Shown one piece after another: positions 44,651-55,541 of a DNA stretch of 64,000 nt. The notes under the pieces were generated by a model. That model ran no database searches. It was given only the letters and a program-made list of their open reading frames with translations, and was not told the origin of the DNA. Made by a program: the position numbers and the translations under genes. The stretch is from Lithobates sylvaticus. Lineage: Eukaryota; Chordata; Amphibia; Anura; Ranidae. The stretch spans positions 166,583,084 to 166,647,083 of the forward strand of contig CM053031.1 in assembly GCA_028564925.1 (NCBI GenBank), written 5' to 3'. The first letter of the stretch is position 1; each line of letters opens with the position of its first letter.

Positions 44651-45952
44651 GGAGATAGCAGTGGAGAAGCCAATCAGCAGGCAGTGCAAGCACCATGGCT
44701 GAGGATCAGCACTGGTCTGGCACCTCCGGACCACCGCAGTGGAGCCCTGCATAGGTGGGGGTAATGGCCGGGCAAAGGGAAGGGTCAGGGGCTCAAGCAC
44801 AGTGGCACAGGACTGCACTGCCCTGACTGTGGCACTGATCATTTCCTGCACCCCCTTCATAGCCTGGCCTGACCTTGCCTCTCTTCCATGGCCTTCATGC
44901 GCTCCTGAATTGACAAAATTTCACAGATAAAAAGAATGCTTGTCGTTGTTGATCCCAGATTCACTTAATACTTCTGGTATGTCAGTGTCCATGTTGTGAG
45001 ACTATGTGTGCACAGCTAGTAAGTATTTTGTGGCTGCAAATATGACCTGGAGGTTTTTAAGGTTCGCCTGCCATTAAAATCAATGGGGCCTGCCGCGAAC
45101 CTGTGGTTTGCGAACATTTGGGTACGCTCGCGGATCGCGTTCGCAAAACGTCCCGTCAGAAGTTCGTCCATCTCTAGTGGAGGGCCACCCTAAAAATAGA
45201 TTTCACATTATTATCTTCCTTTTAATGTACAAAAAAAAATGTTGTGAATTTTTTTTCACTTGCCTGGAAAACCCTGTTGCTATGCAGAAGTCCTAATCTG
45301 CCTTCCTATTCCGCGGTGTTGTATCTCTCTTCCTTACTTGCATTGCCTCATGGGAAATGAGTGTCATAATTTCCCATGAGTCTGTGGGCTTGACTGTGCT
45401 TTGTTGTCATAACAACGGGGCGGGACCTTACCCCATCGCCGCCCGTTGTTATGGCAACTATACACACTAACGGCGATATGAGCGCTGTTTAACTGCGCAT
45501 GCGCAAGATGGAGAGGTGCATGCTGGTTACCCAGCATGCTCCTTTCTCCAGGAAACCCGGAAAAAAAATCAACTGGGCTTCACATGCCCATACTTAAAAT
45601 GTAAACAGCCACAAGAGCACTGCCAAGATATAAAGTACGTTTTTAAATACATTAATGAACGGATCTTTTATAATTAATATGTGTTTCTGCATATATAGTA
45701 GATTAATTTTGAGATATAAAAAAAATTAAAATAAAAATTATGGCCGGAACTCCGCTTTAAGTAGCTGTTTAGTATACTTATTGCATACATATTGTACATG
45801 TTTATTTGCTAGAAAGGATAATTGACTTGTGCATGTTGTAGGCATATTTTGTAATACTTTGCATGCTATGAATTGTCTATCTTGAAGTTGTATGTGTATC
45901 TTTTCTGTTTAGTAAAAGTATTAATACACAACAGAGGTCTAAGCTTCCTTGG

Positions 45953-47799
45953 CAGGGATGAGCCTGATGTTGGTGAGTCGAACATTCGGTGTTTGCCCCG
46001 ATCAAGCGTAAATTCGAGCACCCGCGGAATGCCCCATAATGCACTGTGAGATTGTCAAAGCACTGCGAGTTTGCAGTGCAGTGACGGCTGCTGATTGGCC
46101 AAAACATGCACCTGACCTGCATGCTTTGGCCAATCACAGCGCGCTCTGCTGTGAGAGCCATGATTGACCAAAGGCAGGGTGCCTTTGGCCAATCATGGCT
46201 CAGGGGACTAAGTCCACTCCCCACACTATGTAAGGCTGCTTACATAGCGTCCATACATAGTGTAATGAATGAGAGCAGCAAAATTACATTTCTAAAGGAA
46301 AAATTGTCATCTAAAACTGCTCACGGCTGTAAAGTATTGCCGGGTCCCTGAAATATACATAAAAATCATTGAAATTTTAAAAATGGCGTGGGGTCCCCCT
46401 TAAAATCCATAACAGACCCTTTAGGTCAGGTATGGATTTTAAGAGGAACCCCATGCCAAATTTAAAACGATATTGGAGTCCCCCCAATATCCATACCAGA
46501 CCCTTATCCGAGCACATAACCTGGAAAGCTGCAGGTAAAGGGGGGGAAGAGAGACCAATCCCCCTCCTGAATCATACCAGGCCACATGCCCTCAACATGG
46601 GGTGGGTGCTTTGGGGTCCTCCCAAAACACCTTGTTCCCATCTTGACGGGGACAAGGGCCTCTTCCCCACAACCCTTGCCTGGTGGTTGTGGGGGTCTGT
46701 GTGTGGGGGGGCTTATCGGAATCTGCAAGCCCTCTTTAACAAGGGGGCCCCCAGATCCCGCCCCTCCTTATGTGAATGGGTATCGGGTACTACTCATTCA
46801 CCAAACAAAGTGTAGAAAAAGTAAAAATTAAAGGAGACGGCTCTGGACAATTTCTTTATTAAAAAATAAAAAAGTGTCCCACAATGTCCATCCATCTTAA
46901 ATCACAGCACTGACGGTCCTGAGGAAAAAAAACGAAAAGGTGTTTTTCCAATTTTTTTTCAGTCGTCGGTGCTGTGATTGAAGATGGATGGACATCGCGG
47001 GACACTTTTTTTTAATAAAGGAATTGTCCAAAACTGTCTCCTGTAATTTTTACTTTTTTGACACTTTTTTTGGTGAATGAGTAGGGGTACAATGTACCCA
47101 ATACCCATTCACATGTGGGGCAGGATTTGGGGGCACCCTTGTTAGAATGGGTTTCCAGATTCTGATAAGCCCCCTGCTCGAAGACCCCCACAACCGCCGG
47201 GCAAGGGTTGTGGGGAAGAGGCCCTTGTCCCCATCAACATGGGGACAAGGTGTTTTGGGGGGGCTCTCTTACCCCCCTTTTCCTGCAGGCCTGCCAGGTT
47301 GAATGCTCAGATAAGGGTCTAGTATGGATTTTGGGTGGACCGTGGGGGGGAACCCAGGCCATTTTTTTCAATGATTTTTTATATATATTACCGGGATCAG
47401 ACAATACATTACACCCGAGAGCAGTTTTAAATAAAAAAATTTCCTTTTAAAATGTCATTTTGCTGTGGTACTGTTATGAACATGGGAAAGATGCGCTACT
47501 TTACAGGTAGACTAAGGAGACCCCCAGACATGATATTTAAAGGAATATTACATTTTTATTGTTTCACTTTAAGCATTATTAAAATCACTGCTCCTGAAAA
47601 AATGTTAGTTTTTAAAACTTTTTTCTGCATTGATACATGTCCACTGTGGCAAGACCCAGGTCCCATACACCTTTTATGGCATATAAGCCTTTAAAATAAG
47701 CACTTTTGATTTTAGAATTTAATGGTGTTCGCACAAATTTTTTGCCTGTTCACATGTTCTGCTGCGAACAGAACCAGGGGGGTGTTTGGCTCATCCCTA
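45953..47799. mobile_element. Non-autonomous hAT copy D with foldback interior
   Basis: Ends CAGGGATGAGCC and GGCTCATCCCTA are flanked by the perfect 8-bp duplication TTCCTTGG at 45945-45952 and 47800-47807. No transposase is present. Most of the interior is one long inverted repeat (46265-47470). Confidence 0.93.
46265..47470. repeat. Long foldback inside hAT copy D
   Basis: Arms about 46265-46915 and 46965-47470 pair around a centre near 46940. Paired blocks include ATGTCCATCCATCTT/AAGATGGATGGACAT, ACAAGGGCCTCTTCCCCACAA/TTGTGGGGAAGAGGCCCTTGT and GTCATCTAAAACTGCTC against GAGCAGTTTTAAA. Arms differ in length and carry many mismatches, so this is older than the palindrome at 6995. Frames in 46432-46831 are a by-product. 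Confidence 0.85.
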
Positions 47800-47807
47800 T
47801 TCCTTGG

Positions 47808-48044
47808 CTTTATTGCAACATGACCTTACTAGCTGCAAGCAAAATAGTTACACACTAAGGTGGTATGCAGTTTTACTTCTGGGAAGCTCAGAGGCTGTTG
47901 GGATTCAAATCTGTCCTCCTTTTTCATCTACAGAGAAGATTGGTTTATCTTTGCTATGCTCTTTTTTTCATATAAACTTCTATAATTTTTGATAATTGTG
48001 CCACACATATGTTTATAATTTGAATTTATCACTATTTTCCAGAC
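47808..48044. other. Flank, possibly the end of the LTR-type host sequence
   Basis: The first bases (CTTTATTGCAACA) could be the tip of the LTR at 39613, which starts TGTT; the rest is unassigned. Confidence 0.3.
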
Positions 48045-48873
48045 CAGCCACTGCAGTTATACTGTGGCAGGTTGGTGCGGCTGTGCGAAGCGTCGTGGCT
48101 ATACGTCGCACCTGCGGCCGGCGGATTCGATCCAGAACCGATCAATCTCTAGGCCCAGGCCAATGAAATCTGGCCTGGACCTGGTGATCAGTCCTGGCGA
48201 ATGAGATCCTTCCCCTGTCTGTGTAAGTGTAAACACTGACAGGGGAAGTGATGTCATCTCTCCTCGTGTCGGTCTTTTCCGTTCCAGACAGAGGAGAGAG
48301 AACACTGTATAAGTGTCACGGGTGATGCAAGTTAGCTAGTTTATTTTTTATAGTGTCAGGGCACCCGCTGTATATTACCTAAATAAAGGTTTAACCCCTT
48401 ATCACCCGGGTGATCAAAGTTAGGTTTTAGCGTCAGATAGGGTCTGCGTTGCCCGAGGCAGCGTCAGATTAGTGCCAGTAGCGCTGACCCCCACGCACAC
48501 ACCATACACCTCCCTTAGTAGTATAGTGTCTGAACGGATCAATATCTGATCTGATCAGATCTATACTAGCATCCCCAGCAGTTTAGGGTTCCCAAAAACA
48601 CAGTGTTAGCTGGATCAGCCCAGATACTTGCTAGCACCTGCATTTAGCCCCTCCGCCCAGCTCAGCCCAGCCCAGCCCAGTCCACCCAAGTGCAGTATCA
48701 ATCGATCAGTCACTTACAAAAACACAAAGCAAAAAACTGCAGCTTTTGCAGAGTCAGGCCTGATCCCTGCGAATGCTAACAGTTTTTTTTTCAGCATTTG
48801 AAGCAGTCGCTGACAATCAGGAGCTCTTTTTCCTGTGAGTCTCACTACTGTACCAGTAAATTTAGATACCAAA

Positions 48874-50812
48874 ATGTCAAATCAAAAGTACAGTAGTGAA
48901 GAGGCCTACACGTTTCTGAGCATGACAGATAGTGAAGAGAAAGTCACTCATCTGTTAGATTCAGGCTCAGGATACGAACCTGTAGACAGCAATGGCACCC
49001 TGACAGATAGCTCCACAGAGTTGTGGTCCCTGTCACAGTCAGGCGTACCAGACCCCATTCTTCTGCTGTCGTTGAGGTGCAAAAACCACAGGGCTCTCAT
49101 ATGGAGCAGAGAGCCAGTACTAGTGCCGCTTATCCTTCTGGTGAACTGGCAAGCACCATCGGCCTATTACATCCTGGTCCTACATCCAGCACTGCAGTAA
49201 CACTTGGGGACGTGGCGAGTCCCATAAGTGCAGTTCAAGCTGGCGAGGTGGCTAGCACAAGTACTGCCACCAAGAAGAAGACAAAGACAGGTCCGTCGAG
49301 CCCATAGCGCCCTTCCTGCTGAATTTGCAAATCCTAATTGGGAGCCTACCACTTCTGCAGCACCCATACTTCCACCATTCACTGGCCAACCTGGAATTCA
49401 GGTGGAAACAGTTGATTTTACGTCACTTGATTTTTATTTGCTGTTTTTCACCAAAGATCTCTATAGATCTATTGTGGACCAAATCAATTTGTATGCTGGT
49501 CAATTTATTGCCGCTAACCCCCAGCTGCCCCTTGCCAGAGATTGGAAACCAATTACGGTCTCTGAATTTAAGACCTTCCTGGGCCTATACCTCCTCATGG
49601 GCATAACTAAAAAGAGTGAGTTGTCATATTGGTCCACTGACCCAATTCACCATATGCCCATGTTCTCTGCATCCATGACCAGGACACGATACGAGCAGAT
49701 CTTGCGGTTCATGCACTTCAGCGACAATGAGCTCTCGTCCTCGGGGTGACCCTGGATATGATCGGCTCTAAAAAATTCGGCCCCTCGTAAACAACTTCAA
49801 CCAACAGTTTGCAGCCTTGTTTACTTCCGATCAAGTTGTCTGCGTTGATGAGTCCCTTAATTAAGTTTTCTGGCCGCTTGTCTATCAACCAGTATCTTCT
49901 TAGATATGGGGTCAAGATGTATAAGCTCTGTGACAGGGCAACAGGCTATACATATAGTTTTATGGTTTATGAGGCAAAAGATAGTCACGTAGAGCCAGAG
50001 AACTGCCCAGACTACATAGGGAGTCCTGGTAAGATTTGTGGGACTTGGTGTCACCCTTATACGGAAAGGGGTACCACTTGTACGTGGACAATTATTACAT
50101 GAGTGTGCCACTTTTTAGTCACCTTTTTGATTATGGAATTGGCACATGTGGCACCGTGTGATCTAATTGCCGGGGCTTCCCCCAACAGCTTGTAGAATCC
50201 TGACTTAGATGGGGGGAGAGAGCATGCTTGAAGTGTAATAATTTGTTAGCAGTGAAGTGGAGGGATTTATGGAATGTTTTTGTCCTGTCCACACTTCACA
50301 CAGACACGACGGTCCAAATTCCTACGGCGACTGGTGCTGTGGCAAAACCACTCTGTGTCCAGAAACACAACAATAACATAGGAGGGGTGGACCTCAACGA
50401 CCAGTTGTTGGCACCGTACCTAATTGCCCGTAAGGCAAGACGCTGGTACAAAAAAGTGTCTGTATATTTATTTCAATTGGCTTTGCTGAACACTTTTGTG
50501 CTATACAAAACTTCAGGACGGACTGTATCCTTCCTTAAATTCTAGGAGGAGATTGTCACAGCCCTTCAGTTTCTAGACAATGCTTTGGCCCACCTTTCCA
50601 ATGCAAATGCAGTGAGCCGGCTGCATGAGAGGCATTTTCCTTATGTCCTCCCTGGTACCCCTACCCAAAGAACACCCCAAAGAAGATCTTGTGTCTGCAG
50701 AAAACACGGATTTAGGGGTGGCACTCACTTTTATTGTCCCTCCTGTCCTGACCAACCTGGTCTCTGCATTGGTGACTGTTTCAAAAGCTACCACACACTA
50801 GTGGAGTATTAG
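48874..50812 (+). pseudogene. piggyBac transposase, several frameshifts
   Basis: Starts MSNQKYSSEEAYTFLSMTDS, an acidic N-terminus. 49228-49749 holds DFTSLDFYLLFFTKDLY, EFKTFLGLYLLMG and RYEQILRFMHFSDN. The three aspartates known in piggyBac transposases are visible in different frames: CVDESL-like (near 49840), YVDNYYMS-like (near 50087) and GGVDLNDQL (50391-50417). The C-terminus has a cysteine-rich domain (CVCRKHGFRGGTHFYCPSC, then CIGDC), the family's zinc-binding end. At least five frame changes are present, so it is inactive. Confidence 0.88.
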
Positions 50813-51094
50813 CGTAGGGTACTGCACCACACAGTCCTAGGCACACATACATCGAAAGATGTGATGGCCATTACATTTTGAGAGACCCTAATCTGCAATG
50901 TTCAGTTTACAGTTTTTTTACAGTTTTTATAAGTGAAAAAAGTTAAAAAAATATATAAAATAAAAAATGTAAAAATAGTTGTGGTTGTATTTTTCTTCTC
51001 TCTCTCTATTGTTCTCTCTCTTATGTTTGCTCTCTACTGTCTGCTCTACTGTTCGTTCACTATTGTTCTATATATATTGTTCTCTCTCTGTTTT

Positions 51095-51600
51095 ATTTTT
51101 ACTATGATTTATTGTATTTGCTTTGCAGGTATGGTATGTTATACTGTAATGTTTTTTTTTTTTATTGTTAACCATCATTTGCTTAGCAGGTACGCCATTC
51201 AGCTGCAGCACGTGTTTATTTACTCTGACAGCAACAGCGTTTGCGCCCACGATACATAAAGCCATGACTCCATCGCTGTCGGAGGTGATTTCACCACCAC
51301 AGTTAAAAAAAGAGCATATATGCCGAAGCATATAATTTTTTGGGCACGGATTGCAATGTTTTATTTTTACTATGTTTTATTGTATTTGCTTTGCAGGTAT
51401 GGTAAGTCTTACTGTTATACTGTAATGCTACTTTGTTTTATTGTTAACCATCATTTGCTTAGCAGGTACGCCATTCAGCTGCATTCAGCTGCAGCACTGG
51501 TTTATTTATCTTGACAGCAACAGCGTTTGTTCCCACAATATGTAAATCATCGACTCCAGCATTGTAGGAAGTGATTTCACCACCACAGTTAAAAAAAAAT
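51095..51600. repeat. Two direct copies of about 250 bp in piggyBac 3' region
   Basis: Both copies contain TTTATTGTATTTGCTTTGCAGG, AACCATCATTTGCTTAGCAGG and GTGATTTCACCACCACAGTTA in the same order (about 51095-51316, 51360-51592). Confidence 0.85.
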
Positions 51601-52896
51601 GGTGTATGTATGCCCATCATTAGAAGTGCAGGATGAAGGGCGGTATTTTAATTGTGGGCATACCCCACAGGCTGCATGAAAAAAAGAACATTAAAATGTA
51701 TGCCCAACAAGGACCAGCAATGTACTGGTATGAGTGGTTATACCAGAATGATGCCTGCAGGTTTAGGAATCATCTTGGTACCATTCTTTTAAGCCAGTGG
51801 TTGGCTTTCATGTAAAACAATCCTAGTGGCTAAGTAGCCTCTAGACTGCTTTTATAAGCAGTGGTAGGGAACGTTTCCCCCCGCCCCCCACCATCTTCCA
51901 TGGTTTTCTCAGACTCTCCTATCCCAACAGGGAACCCAAGAATGCCGCCAGTGGTTCTGCCAGTTGAAAATAGAGCTGATAAGAGACCAGAATGGCTCCA
52001 ATCATCTCTATGGCCTAAGAAACCAGAAGCTACGAGCATTTCATGACTTAGGTTTCGATATAAACAGCGCCATTGGGAAATTGGTAAAGCATTTTATCAC
52101 ACCGATCTTGGTGTGGTCAGATGCTTTGAGGGCAGAGGAGAGATCTAGGGTCTAATAGACCTAATCTTTTTCAAAAAAGAGTACCTGTTACTGCCTATTG
52201 CTATCATAGAGGATATTTACATTCCCTGAGATAACAATAAAAATTATACAAAAAAATGAAAGTAACAGTTTAGAAATATAATAAAAAAGCAAGATAAATA
52301 ATAAATAAAAAAATCACCCCTGTCGCCCCGTGCTCACACGCAAAGGCGAATGCAAGCGTTGGTCTGGTGTCATATGTAAACAGCAATTGCATTATACATG
52401 TGAGGTAGCACCGTGAAGGTCAAATCGAAGGCAGTAATTTTAGCAGTAGACCTCCTCTGTAAATCTAAAATGGTAACCTGTAAAGGCTTTTAAAGGCTTT
52501 TAAAAATGTATGTAGTTTGTCACCACTGCACGTTTGTGCGCAATTTTAAAGAATGTCTTGTTTGGTATCCATGTACTCGGCATAAGATCATCTTTTTTAT
52601 TTCATCAAACATTTGGGCAATATAGTGTGTTTTAATGCATTAAAATTAAAAAAGTGTGTTTTTTAAAAAAAAAAAATACTGTGTGAAAAAAAATTGCAAC
52701 ATTTTAATCTGTAGGGCCTTTGCTTTAAAAAATATATATAATGTTTGGGGGTTCAAAGTAATTTTCTTGCAAAAAAATATATATTTTTTTCATGTAAACA
52801 AAAAGTGTCAGAAAGGGCTTTGTCTTCAAGTGGTTAGAAGAGTGTGTGATGTGTGACATAAGCTTCTAACTGCTGTGCATAAAATGCCAGGACAGT

Positions 52897-54330
52897 TCAA
52901 AACCCCCCAAATGACCCCTTTTTTGAAAAGTAGACACCCCAAGCTATTTGCTAATAGGCATGTTGGAATATTTTATATTTTGCCACAAGTTTCGGGAAAA
53001 TCACACTTTTTTTTGTGCACAAAGTTGCCACTAAATGATATAGTAAAATGGTGATTTCACTTCCTCACTACCTACGACAGTTTTTGAGGCCCTGAAATGT
53101 CAAGATAGCACAAAACCACCACAAATTACCCCATTTTGGAAAAAAGACACTTCAAGCTTTTTGCTGAGAGGCATGTTGTGTCCATAGAATATTTGATATT
53201 TTGCCACAAGTTTCAGGAAAATTAAAAAAAATGTTTACACAAAGTTGTCACAAAATGATATATTGTTCAAACATGGCATGGTTATTTGTGAAATTACACC
53301 CCAAAATACATTCTGCTGCTTCTCCCGAGTACGGAAATACCTCATGTGTGAGACTTTTTGGGAGCCTAGCCGCGTACAGGACCCCGAAAACCAATCACTG
53401 CCTTCAGGATTTCTAAGAGTGTAAATTTTTGATTTCACTCCTCACTACCTTGAAGTGTCTTCTTTCCAAAATGGGGTCATTTGTGGTGGTTTTGTGCTAT
53501 CTTGACATTTCAGGGCCTCCAAAACTGTCATAGGTAGTGAGGAAGTGAAATCACCATTTAAGTTTGAGCAATAGATCATTTAGTGACAACAAAAAAAATA
53601 AAAAAGTATTGTCCCCCAACTTGTGGCAAAATATAAAATATTTCATGGACTCAACATGCCTATCAGAAAATAGCTTGGGGTGTCTACTTTCCAAAATGGG
53701 GTCATTTGGGGGGGTTGTGCTATTTTGGCATTTTATGGCCTTCAAAACTGTGATAGGTAGTGAGGAGTGAAATCAAAAATGTACACCCTTATGCCACGTA
53801 CACACGGTCGGAATTTCCGATGGAAACAGTCCGATGGGAGCTTTTCATCGGATTTTCCGACCGCGTGTATGCCCATCGGTCTTTTTCTGTCGGAATTTCC
53901 GATAGACTTTGGATTGAGAACCTGTTCTTAATTTTTCAGACGGAAAACCTTCGGATTTTCCGATCGTGTGAATGCAATTCCGACACGCAAAATTCCGACG
54001 CATGCTCGGAAACAATTTGACGCATGCTCAGAAGCATTAAACTTCCCTTTTATAGTGCAGTCGAACGTGTTGTATACCGTGGTGTGACCATGTGTAGGCA
54101 AGACAGTTTGAGTGAAATTCCGTCGGAATTCCGACGGGAAAACCATCAGAGCTTTTTCCGACGAGAATTCCGACAGTGTGTACGCGGCATTAGAAATCCT
54201 GAAGGCGGTGCTTGGTTTTCGGGGTTCTGTACGTGGCTAGGCTCCCAAAAAGTCTCACACATGAGGTATCCTCATACTCAAAAGAAGCAGCAGAATATAT
54301 TTTGGGGTGTAATTCCACATATAACCAATC
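52897..54330. repeat. Foldback array of about 190-bp units
   Basis: Units with CCCCATTTTGGAAA, AAGCTATTTGCTGAGAGGCATGT and TTTTGCCACAAGTTTC occur twice forward (52897-53280) and, after a 200-bp middle, twice inverted (53440-53770). A longer outer arm (53255-53460) is mirrored at 53755-54330, with a MITE in it. Forward and inverted copies share CAAAACTGTCATAGGTAGTGAGG-type junctions. No gene. Confidence 0.8.
53792..54189. mobile_element. TTA-flanked MITE, Harbinger-like
   Basis: TTA at 53789-53791 and 54190-54192 flank TGCCACGTACACACGGTCGG and GTGTACGCGGCA. The opposite arm of the foldback (53411-53422) shows the empty site TTCTAAGAGTGT. Confidence 0.9.
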
Positions 54331-54365
54331 ATCCAATCATGATAAAAGGTATTTAAGGTGGCCAA

Positions 54366-54632
54366 TTGCAAGTTGTTATTCTCTTTGACTCTCCTCTGAA
54401 GAGTGGCAACATGGGGGCCTCAAAACAACTCTCAAATTACCTAAAAACAAAGATTGTTCTACATTATGGTTTAGGGGAAGGCTACAAAAAGTTATCGCAG
54501 GGATATAAGCTGTCAGTGTCCACTGTGAGGAACATAGTGAGGAAATGGAAGTGGCCAGGCCACATAAAATATTGGAGAGGCAAAGGCGAAGGATGGTGAG
54601 AACGGTCAAAAACAGCCCACGGACCACCGTGG
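54366..54632 (+). mobile_element. Tc1-like transposase remnant, N-terminal part
   Basis: MGASKQLSNYLKTKIVLHYG, then EGYKKLSQGYKLSVSTVRNIVRKW is the first helix-turn-helix. In a second frame, ARPHKILERQRRRMVRTVK with NSPRTT is the linker and second HTH. It ends where a MITE begins. No catalytic part remains. Confidence 0.8.
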
Positions 54633-54780
54633 ATGGCGGCGCCAGCACACGATATGAGGGGTGGATCGACCGACATCGCGGGTGCCCTAGACAGGTAACT
54701 GTCCTTATTAAAAGTCAGCAGCTACAGTGTTTGTAGCTGCTGACTTTTAAAAAAAAAAATTTACGGCTTGAATACCGCTT
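54633..54780 (-). mobile_element. Fragment of AGCGGGA-type MITE
   Basis: The minus strand begins AAAGCGGTATTCAAGCC at the TTAA-side edge (54781-54784) and has AAAAGTCAGCAGCTACAAAC and its palindromic partner, as in 27375-27817. It is truncated at its inner side against the Tc1 remnant. Confidence 0.7.
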
Positions 54781-54784
54781 TAAG

Positions 54785-55537
54785 TCATCAAAGCACACGG
54801 AATAGATAAAGTATCATTATTCAGTCTACTGGATAGCTATTAGGTTCCAGGCAAACCACGCAGTAATATTAATTTCCTCATGCATATTAGTCCATTCATT
54901 TCTGGACTACAATTGTCTCATTTCATCCATGGCATTGTAAGGGATATGAAAAAACATAATTGTCCAGCACTGTCAGCTAAGATAAATTCATCAGACTTTT
55001 GTAGTCAGGTAGCTTTTGCAATGCAAAGTAATAGTAGCATTGATTAAAGTATATCTCCATTGATTATTTTATAATTTCATGAAAAGATTTATCTTTGTTT
55101 CTACATAATAAGATGCTCTAAAACCCTTTATCTGAAGCGCTGTGTTTAGATCTCTGTGTGTGAGTATATACTACCTAGGTTACACCTTTACAAACTTTCA
55201 TAATATGTATTGCATCCAAAAGGAAATAATAAAGCATTACTTATTATCACAGTAGAAAGACATGCCAAGTCATATTTTACTGTAGGTGTACAGGCATTCT
55301 ATAGACATTTGTGGATAACTGGAGATGGTGGTGTTCATAGCTGATGCCTGGCAACAAGAATATAACTACCAGATACAATGGATGGTCTATCTTATACCCT
55401 TTGGGGAAAAAAATACAGCTTCCAAATGTATCTTCTTTTCACCTTGCATAATTATTCTTAGGTCATCTTGTAGAATCGTTATGTTTAACTTCTAGCTATA
55501 GTTTTCCAGTAATTTATAACAATTTAATTTAGTAAAA
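54785..55537. other. Unassigned AT-rich sequence
   Basis: No gene or element is recognised. Confidence 0.5.
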
Positions 55538-55541
55538 TAAA

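Larger units (their letters stand above)
40118..45176 (+). mobile_element. hAT DNA transposon copy C, 5.06 kb
   Basis: A perfect 8-bp duplication GTGGAGGG stands at 40110-40117 and 45177-45184. Ends TAGAGCGGACCTTGCGG and (reverse complement of the right) TAGAGATGGACGAACTTC are imperfect inverted repeats. The leader holds four 197-bp tandem repeats, then comes a full-span but broken transposase, then a small hAT MITE and a GGTGCTGGTGTCAGTG repeat. This is the most complete hAT in the window. Confidence 0.93.
40109..45756. mobile_element. TTAA-flanked MITE interrupted by hAT copy C
   Basis: TTAA at 40105-40108 and 45757-45760 flank AGTGGAGGGCCACCC (read across the hAT) and GCCGGAACTCCGCT at the right. 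The related LTR at 37193-37215 reads GAAGTTAAGCAGCTG with no insertion, the empty site. The MITE part right of the hAT spans 45185-45756, with a GC-rich middle. Confidence 0.8.
36888..45946 (+). mobile_element. Decayed LTR retroelement with nested insertions
   Basis: Two direct repeats of about 370 bp begin TGTTGCCATGGC (36888) and TGTTCCCATGG (39613) and share CAGTCAGACTAGTTTAAG, GGACTCCATGAGATGA and GTAGCTGTTTAG-type blocks. They end near TCTAAGCTT at about 37263 and 45946. The second repeat is interrupted by a LINE tail and a MITE that carries a hAT. The internal part is short, holds one nucleocapsid-like zinc knuckle (37263-37448), and has its own insertions (37449-38595, 38742-39151). 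It is an old fossil, broken many times; Gypsy or endogenous-retrovirus type cannot be decided. A plain segmental duplication is the alternative. Confidence 0.5.
48045..52833 (+). mobile_element. piggyBac DNA transposon, decayed
   Basis: A transposase span (48874-50812) is preceded by a 0.8 kb leader and followed by 2 kb of non-coding sequence. The 3' tip reads CTTCAAGTGG at 52824-52833 followed by TTAG, a likely altered TTAA. The 5' tip is not recognisable, so the left edge is approximate. Confidence 0.7.

Noticed and set aside
46432-46831. 127- and 81-codon frames in the hAT copy D interior
   Set aside because: They lie in a foldback arm and have no counterpart domain; the mirrored arm is not open in the same way.
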